Assembly: GCA_025738555.1 (NCBI GenBank) | Contig: JAOVFP010000002.1 | Coordinates: forward strand, 4,464,001-4,528,000 | Source of the DNA: Cyathus striatus | Lineage: Eukaryota > Basidiomycota > Agaricomycetes > Agaricales > Nidulariaceae | DNA: 64,000 nt | Direction: 5' to 3' | Shown here: one piece after another, positions 58,103-64,000 of the stretch | How positions within the stretch are numbered: position 1 is the stretch's first letter | How the letters are laid out: the number at the start of each line of letters is the position of its first letter | Made by a program: the position numbers and the translations under genes | The notes under the pieces: model-generated | What the model was told of the DNA's origin: nothing | Database searches by the model: none | The model's input: the letters and a program-made list of their open reading frames with translations, nothing else

Positions 58103-58240
58103 ATGACTCAAAGTGAGTCATTATGAGTCAAAACTGTATAAGTAAAGTGTCATGTGTTTGGTATCAAAGGTGATACCAAACAAGTCAATGAAAAGAAAAG
58201 AAAAGAAATCATATGTAAATAGAAAAAAATTGTAACACCA
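58103..58240. repeat. dispersed repeat, copy 2 (uninterrupted)
   Basis: Direct-orientation match to 53393-53430 joined to 54118-54200: TGACTCAAAGTGAGTCATTA then GTATCAAAGGTGATACC (an internal palindrome) and ATATGTAAATAGAAA. It shows the pre-insertion state of the site occupied by the element at 53431-54117. Confidence 0.75.
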
Positions 58241-59143
58241 TGAGATGCAAACAAATTTTATGCTAGTCACACTTCAAACCAGAAGGTGAACAGAACAATG
58301 AATGAAACATTTGTGTCATGCTGAAAATCACTGAACACTCAGTTGAAAGTCTCCAGTAGTAGTGCTCAGGGCACCAACACTGCCAAAGGGTATATTAAAC
58401 AGAAATTGGGCATTAATTTGTGTGATTTGCTTTAATTTTTATTAAATTGTAGTTTAGTTCTCCCATTTGTATTCTATAATCATTATAAGTAGTTGGGATT
58501 TTATTGAAGAGTGCTGAAATTTAATGTGTCACAATGAGATTTATAGTAGTGTTGAAAGGCTATAGTGGTTTTGCCTGTCACAGTGCCTACCCCTGTATCA
58601 AATTGATTTAAATGGTACAGTATTTGAACTACTTACACCTCAACTTTGAACTAAGTAGTACTTATGCCTTCAAATTTAATGTGTGCCTTTGCAGCATTAA
58701 GTGCAATGTAAATCATAGATTTAATATCACCAATACTTACATATCAATACTTGTATGTCTACTATATGCACAGGAGAAGATATTAGCATATAAGCAAGCT
58801 TCCAAGTGCAGTACCACCCAAACTGGCTTGGTTTGCTGATGGGCATGTGTTTCAGGGTCAATGCTAAAATAGAGAACAGGGCCAATCACAGCAACATAAA
58901 CCCAACATAGCCCACATATGTATTTGCATCATTTTTGAAACAGATTGATAAAGACATACCATAATGCAGAACATTGCCGGAACAAGCTCATATTTGAAAG
59001 TCAGATGAGGTTAAACATATTACAATTTGCTTCTAGTCATCCACATATTGTTACAATGTTAAGTACCTCATATGCCTGAAGAAAGTTTCATCTCACTTCA
59101 ATACCATGAACATCATTTCCCTACTGTGACCAAGAGATAGGAC
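58241..59143. other. no gene seen
   Basis: About 900 bp of AT-rich sequence between the dispersed repeat and the 3' end of the GST-like gene. Open frames are short and without family features; no obvious inverted-repeat element was recognised. Confidence 0.4.
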
Positions 59144-60528
59144 TCAGAGCTTGTTTGATGTCACTGGTCGGATGGTGTAACCAAGCCGTGGAAAGTGACA
59201 ATGCAAAAGGTTCCCTGCAGCTTTTATTTCTATCACAACTTCTTCATTATTGAGCGCAACCAGTTTTCCAGTGGTAGGATAGGTGCGACCTTAAAACTTA
59301 ACGTAGCAGTGTTCATAAGTATGTTATTCTCGAAATGACATACCTGTATCCTCAGGAGCAACAAACACATCTTCTCCCTGCTGCAAACCCAACTTTTCTG
59401 CTTGTACTGTATCGAATCCAGGAGGATCAGATTCACGCGAAGCAGAAAATATCATCTTTGCTGCATCAATGCCGCTAAGCTTCATGCGAACATGCTGAAT
59501 ATCTTGTTTCGACTGAAGAAATGACGACAAACGGGAGATCCACTACATAGTATTGTCGTTAACGAGCACCGAAGCCTTTTTATTCCTAATATGCTTACCT
59601 TTCCAGTGAAAGGAAAGGACCCGGCATCTAACGCGGAATGTGTGCTTTTGAAACCTTTAGCCCAACTCAGCATAAAATGCACCGAGATATCTGCCAGCCC
59701 GGGAAGTTCTGTATCAAATAACCATTCCCGATCGTCTGAAAGTTGTTCTTCTACCAAAGACTAAATAATTTGAGACGACATAATGCCCCTGAAAATGTTA
59801 TTGGACGTACCAAGTGCACGAATAGAAGACTTAGGTTCTTTCCTTGATTTGCAATAAATGCTTTCACGTCGATAGGACCTCCTATTAGCTATGTACATGG
59901 ATGTGAGTGTAGGATAGCAAATATTGAACATGTCCTTACTGCACTTCGGTCTTTTAGAAATGGCGCTGGGAGTTGGTCCCATGGCAAGAGGCTAACGAGA
60001 AGCGGAAATAGTGCGTTATCCGCGTAAAATTTGGAAAATGTCTTAATGAGCCCGGTATCTGCACTCCTACCATGTTTACCCATTGGGAACAGAGTGCCAA
60101 AACCGTTACTAGAAGGAAATTTTCGTTCAAGTGCAGTAGCTATCAGACTAGCTTGTGTAAGTTTGAATGGCTAGCGTGACAACGGCGGTTGCAGCTTGCC
60201 TTGTATCGCAGTATACGTCATTTCCGATCGAAAGTATAGGGATACGGCGGTAGTTGATTCCCAAGAGGTCTGTGATTTCTGGTCGAGGAAGCATGGGCGA
60301 CACCTGTACAGTAATTATGAAGTCGTGTATGCAACAAACGCACCATCACCACAGGCTTACCACGACTTGATAATGAGGGATGTTCTTAAGGACAAGTATG
60401 TTGTCTATCTTGTGCGAGAACGGAGATGTGTCATATCTATAACGCCAAAGTTAGAATGACGTCGATCAGGAAACAGTTGAAGGACCTGACCGGTAGAGAA
60501 TGACATTGGTGGGCAATGGTGTTGCCAT
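59144..60528 (-). CDS. glutathione S-transferase-like protein
   Basis: Minus strand. Exons: 60528-60491, 60436-60361, 60303-60200, 60147 to about 59955, two middle exons (about 59890-59812 and about 59760-59600), 59542-59344 and 59289-59144. The N-terminal thioredoxin-like half starts VILYRYDTSPFSHKIDNILV and contains PMLPRPEITDL and the GSH-loop-like IGNDVYCDTSLIA. The C-terminal helical half includes VEEQLSDDREWLFD and PGLADISVHFMLSW. An added beta-rich tail (GFDTVQAEKLGLQQGEDV) is typical of some fungal GST-like proteins. The SPFSHK motif suggests Ser rather than Cys near the active site; substrate unknown. Intron 3 begins with GC (ACAAG|GCAAGC), required to keep YCDTSL. The junction after FLKDR is ambiguous by one or two residues. 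Confidence 0.82.
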
Positions 60529-61308
60529 GAATCGTCTTTGGAAGGCTAAGAGCGACGATAACGGGTTGAAGAGCAGGAGGACAAGGAACTTCCAGAGGGT
60601 TTAAGAGAGATGTACACGAGGGCCAACCGGCTATTGAAGATCCCTTGAGCGAGACATGTGAACTTTGAAGCAAGCTTCAGTGAAATTCAGTGATGATTCG
60701 AAGTATAATACTATTATCACTGCAGACGCGTCGACGCTCGCTGGCTGGGGACATTCGGGTGTCGCGCCCCTCCTCAAAGGAAAGGCACCGCTAACCACTG
60801 CAACTGTATACTTGTAACTTACTTATACTATACAGGGATGCCGAGCACTAGTTACAAGCGGAGCCGGCCGGGGTTCGCGGTCAAAGCGATTCGAATTCTC
60901 GGAATCACCGTGAACGTGACACTGACACGGCGGGTTGAATGACGCGTAGCACAGTGCGCGGACTGGAGTGGCGAAGAGATGAAATTACGGAGGGTGGCGA
61001 GAGGATGTCAGAGGCGAGAAAGAGAGCGAGCACTGGATGAGGCTCCTGAGGCTGCAAGCTAAGCCTATGGCACACTGCCAAATGAAACAGGCCGGCGACG
61101 CCGAGTGATGGTACCGGAGGTATACCATAATAGGACAGCGCCGAGGAAGCGGGCACGTGTCAGACTGTGCATCGCCCTGGTTGCCCGGCAGTGCTGCTAA
61201 TAGTTCTACTTTCTTTATTAACGTTGCTTGCCCTTGAACCTTCTCTCTTTCATCCACAGTCCAGCGCTCGCTCTTTCCTTCTTCCTGCCACCATCTTCCA
61301 CCCCCCTC
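60529..61308. promoter_or_regulatory. intergenic between divergent GST-like and chitin synthase genes
   Basis: About 780 bp between divergent start codons. It is GC-richer than the island, with CGCGTCGACGC near 60726 and a pyrimidine-rich tract (61210-61300) just before the chitin synthase ATG. No gene supported; presumably both promoters. Confidence 0.45.
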
Positions 61309-64000
61309 ATGGCTAACCAGCGCCCCCCTAATGATTCTTATGACGATCCCTTTGCTGACCACCCAGCGCAGGCCCGCTTCACAGAGCAAGACCGCTCTTA
61401 TTCCTCTTCCTCTGTTCCACACCCCTTTGAGAGCACTACCACTCTCCCTCAGTTTCCATCTACTGGCCACTACGACGAGGATGACGAATATATCGAGAAA
61501 CAGCCCTTAACGTCTGGCCAAACATTCGCCGGTGGTTTCTATCCTCCCCAGTACGTGTATCTTCTACGTTGTGCTATCTTACAGTTACTGACTGTCGTCC
61601 ATTCCAGGCCCGTTGACCCCACCGCCTTTGGTGATCCCTATGCCGGGGGCCGCCCTGGCTCGGTTGTTTCCACATCGACTAATGGTGTTGACACGGCATG
61701 GAGGCGTCGTCAGACCATCAAGAGAGGCGTTACTCGCAAGGTAAAGCTCACACAGGGCAACTTTATTGCCGAGTATCCTGTTCCTACTCCAGTTTTCTCC
61801 GCTATCGAATCCAAATGGAGCGCATCATCCAAGACTACCGAATTCTCGTGTGTCTTCATTCTTCTGTCGTCTCGTTCTGTTGTTTTGACGTGTCGTGTCT
61901 TCATCCCCTTAGCCACATGCGGTACACTGCGGCTACATGCGACCCTGACGAATTCACTGAGGCTAATGGGTACTCACTGCGCACCAAGATGTATAATCGC
62001 GAGACCGAGCTTCTGATTGCTGTCACTTCTTACAATGAAGACAAGACTCTATATGCTCGTACACTCCATGGTGTCATGCTCAACATTCGTGATATCTGCA
62101 AAACTAAGCAATCCAAGTACTGGAGGAGACATGCAGAAGAAGGCAATCCTGGCTGGCAAAGAATCACGGTGGCGCTCATCGTTGACGGCCTGGATAATAT
62201 GGATAAGAGCGTCCTAGATATTCTTGCCACGATTGGGATTTATCAAGATGGTGTTATGAAAAAGCAGCTGGATGGAAAAGATACTGTCGCTCATATATTT
62301 GAGGTTAGTTTTAACGTCATTGGTCGTGTTGTCTTTGTTTTAATTTCATACGGCTTCTTTAAGTATACCACTCAACTTTCTGTGGATGCCTCTCCACAGC
62401 TGGTTCTCCCACAGGCCAACGATGCTAATAACCTTGTTCCTGTTCAAATTATTTTCGTAGTGAAAGCAAAGAATCAGAAGAAGATCAATTCTCACCGTTG
62501 GCTCTTCAATGCCATTGGCAAGATGCTTAACGTCGGTTATTTATCACATTTACTATGCTTGATCCCTGACATAGCTTTAGCCCGAAATCTGTGTCCTCAT
62601 TGATGCTGGTACTAAACCTGGTCACAAATCTATTTATTATCTATGGGAGGCTTTCTATAATGATCCTAACCTCGGAGGATGCTGTGGTGAAATTCATGCT
62701 ATGATTAAAGGCGGAAGGAAACTCTTAAATCCCTTGGTTGCTGCTCAAAACTTTGAGTACAAAATGTCAAATATCCTCGGTAAATCACCACTTGTACTTG
62801 TATTCTGTATGAACTGAACTCCACTCAGATAAACCTCTGGAAAGTAGCTTTGGTTACGTGTCTGTACTTCCTGGTGCATTCTCTGCTTATCGTTTCCGTG
62901 CAATTCTTGGAAGGCCACTTGACCAATACTTCCATGGAGACCACTCCCTGGCAGACCGGCTCGGGCCTAAGGGTATATATGGCATGAACATCTTCACGAA
63001 AAATATGTTCTTGGCTGAAGATCGTATCCTATGCTTCGAGCTTGTCGCAAAGGCAGGTGACAGGTGGACACTGACTTACGTTAAACCTAGCAAGGCTGAG
63101 ACGGATGTTCCTGAAAGTGCCGTGGAATTGATTGGTCAGCGTCGGCGTTGGCTGAATGGATCATTCGCTGCGTCTGTTGTACGTGCACTATGGACTAATG
63201 ATGACATCGTAGCGCTCACACTTCTTTCCTAGTATGCGCTAGCAAACTTTTTTACTCTGTACAAGTCAGGTCATGGTATTATTCGCATGTTTTTCTTCCA
63301 TATTCAAGCCCTTGTGCGTTATCAAGTTATATACGTGTCGTATTTTACTTACCCTGGATATTAGTACAACACGTTCTCACTGATTTTCTCGTGGTTTGCC
63401 CTTGCGAATATGTGGCTAACGTTCAGTATCATTATTGACTTACTCGTCGATGAAAACCACCTCATTTTCGGCACCGCCGCCATTGTATGTATTTTGCCAT
63501 TTTTTCTTACTAAATATTAACAGATTTTAGACGCACTGGGTTAATTTGGCTCTCAAATGGATTTATTTGTCGTTTCTTGGCTTGCAGTTTATTCTAGCCT
63601 TAGGAAACAGGCCGAAGGGAGAGAGAATGGCCTATACGGTTACACTATGGTATGTTTCATGTTAATCTCTAGATTCATACTTACTGAGGCTTTATTTAGG
63701 GTGTTTGGTATACTTGCTGTCTATCTTCTAGTGTGCTCTTTTTGGCTTACCATTGATGCATTCAAGGTAATTAGCCCTGTTAATGATATCTGCCTGTACC
63801 TGACATATGTTACATTAGAACATTCCAGAGCAACTTAAGAATGAAAGTACTAGCAAAGTTATTGCATCTTTCTTTAGGCCACCAATTGGCGCTCTGATTG
63901 CTGCTATGGCGTCTACCTACGGTAATGGTTCATGAACTGGCCGCTTGATATGTCCTAATACCGAAGTATAGGAATTTATTTCATTTCTTCTTTCTTGTAC
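61309..64000 (+). CDS. chitin synthase (division 1), 3' end beyond window
   Basis: Twelve exons visible: 61309-61550, 61608-61847, 61913-62303, 62364-62531, 62581-62779, 62829-63178, 63233-63313, 63365-63484, 63531-63649, 63700-63766, 63819-63921 and from 63972. The N-terminus is a disordered Pro/Asp/Ser-rich tail. The GT2 catalytic region follows: [37 protein letters not shown], the acceptor-side [11 protein letters not shown] (EDR) and [11 protein letters not shown] (Q(R/Q)RRW, product-binding). Transmembrane helices begin with [20 protein letters not shown] and continue off the end. The enzyme is an integral plasma-membrane protein that polymerises UDP-GlcNAc into chitin. The pattern fits division 1 (classes I-III); the class is not decided. 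The start ATG (CCCTCATGGCT) precedes the family's disordered tail. Confidence 0.93.

Noticed and set aside
60196..60459. 87-codon plus-strand frame.
   Set aside because: It lies over exons 2 and 3 of the GST-like gene on the opposite strand, whose protein motifs are clear.

Overview
The window is nuclear DNA of a filamentous basidiomycete, most likely an agaricomycete. Genes are densely packed and broken by many short (about 45-60 bp) GT-AG introns, with typical fungal families (chitin synthase, Opy2, Sla1, Sec7, eRF3, Gis2, Coq10). No bacterial or organellar features were seen. Exon boundaries were placed by eye from splice consensus, reading-frame continuity and family conservation; most models give an exact multiple of three.

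Left arm (1-37356), housekeeping genes: first exon of a Caf16-like ABC protein (-), an Opy2 membrane anchor (+), an 877-residue UBA/zinc-finger/E2 protein (+), a peroxisomal-type adenine nucleotide carrier (+), TRAPPC2L/Tca17 (+), Rtp1/Tango6 (-), a small unnamed protein (+), eRF3/Sup35 (-), Sla1 (+), Sec7 ARF-GEF (-), deoxyhypusine synthase (+), a divergent 14-3-3 (-), an Aro8-like aminotransferase (-), a six-knuckle Gis2/CNBP protein (+) and Coq10 (+). Two short-element insertions lie between genes: a Mutator-like element with a 9-bp target duplication, and a hAT-like element with a second inverted-repeat element nested inside it.

Middle (37357-59143), a transposon island of about 22 kb. 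It holds two inverted copies of a hAT-like element carrying a 19-bp minisatellite. Between them lies a decayed gag-protease polyprotein frame (about 1,940 codons) with an LTR-like leader. That frame has a 688-bp hAT-like element inserted right after codon 4 and four in-frame stops, each explicable as a C-to-T change. Beyond it are a broken RecQ-like helicase, an inverted-repeat element with telomere-like motifs whose empty site survives 4 kb away, another hAT-like element filled with a degenerate minisatellite, and fragments of a serine/threonine-rich membrane protein gene.

Right arm (59144-64000): a glutathione S-transferase-like gene (-) and a chitin synthase (+) that runs off the end.

Functionally the cellular genes are a neighbourhood, not a pathway: vesicle traffic (TRAPPC2L, Sec7, Sla1), translation (eRF3, deoxyhypusine synthase), ubiquitin, signalling (Opy2, 14-3-3) and wall synthesis. 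Several pairs are divergent and share short upstream regions.
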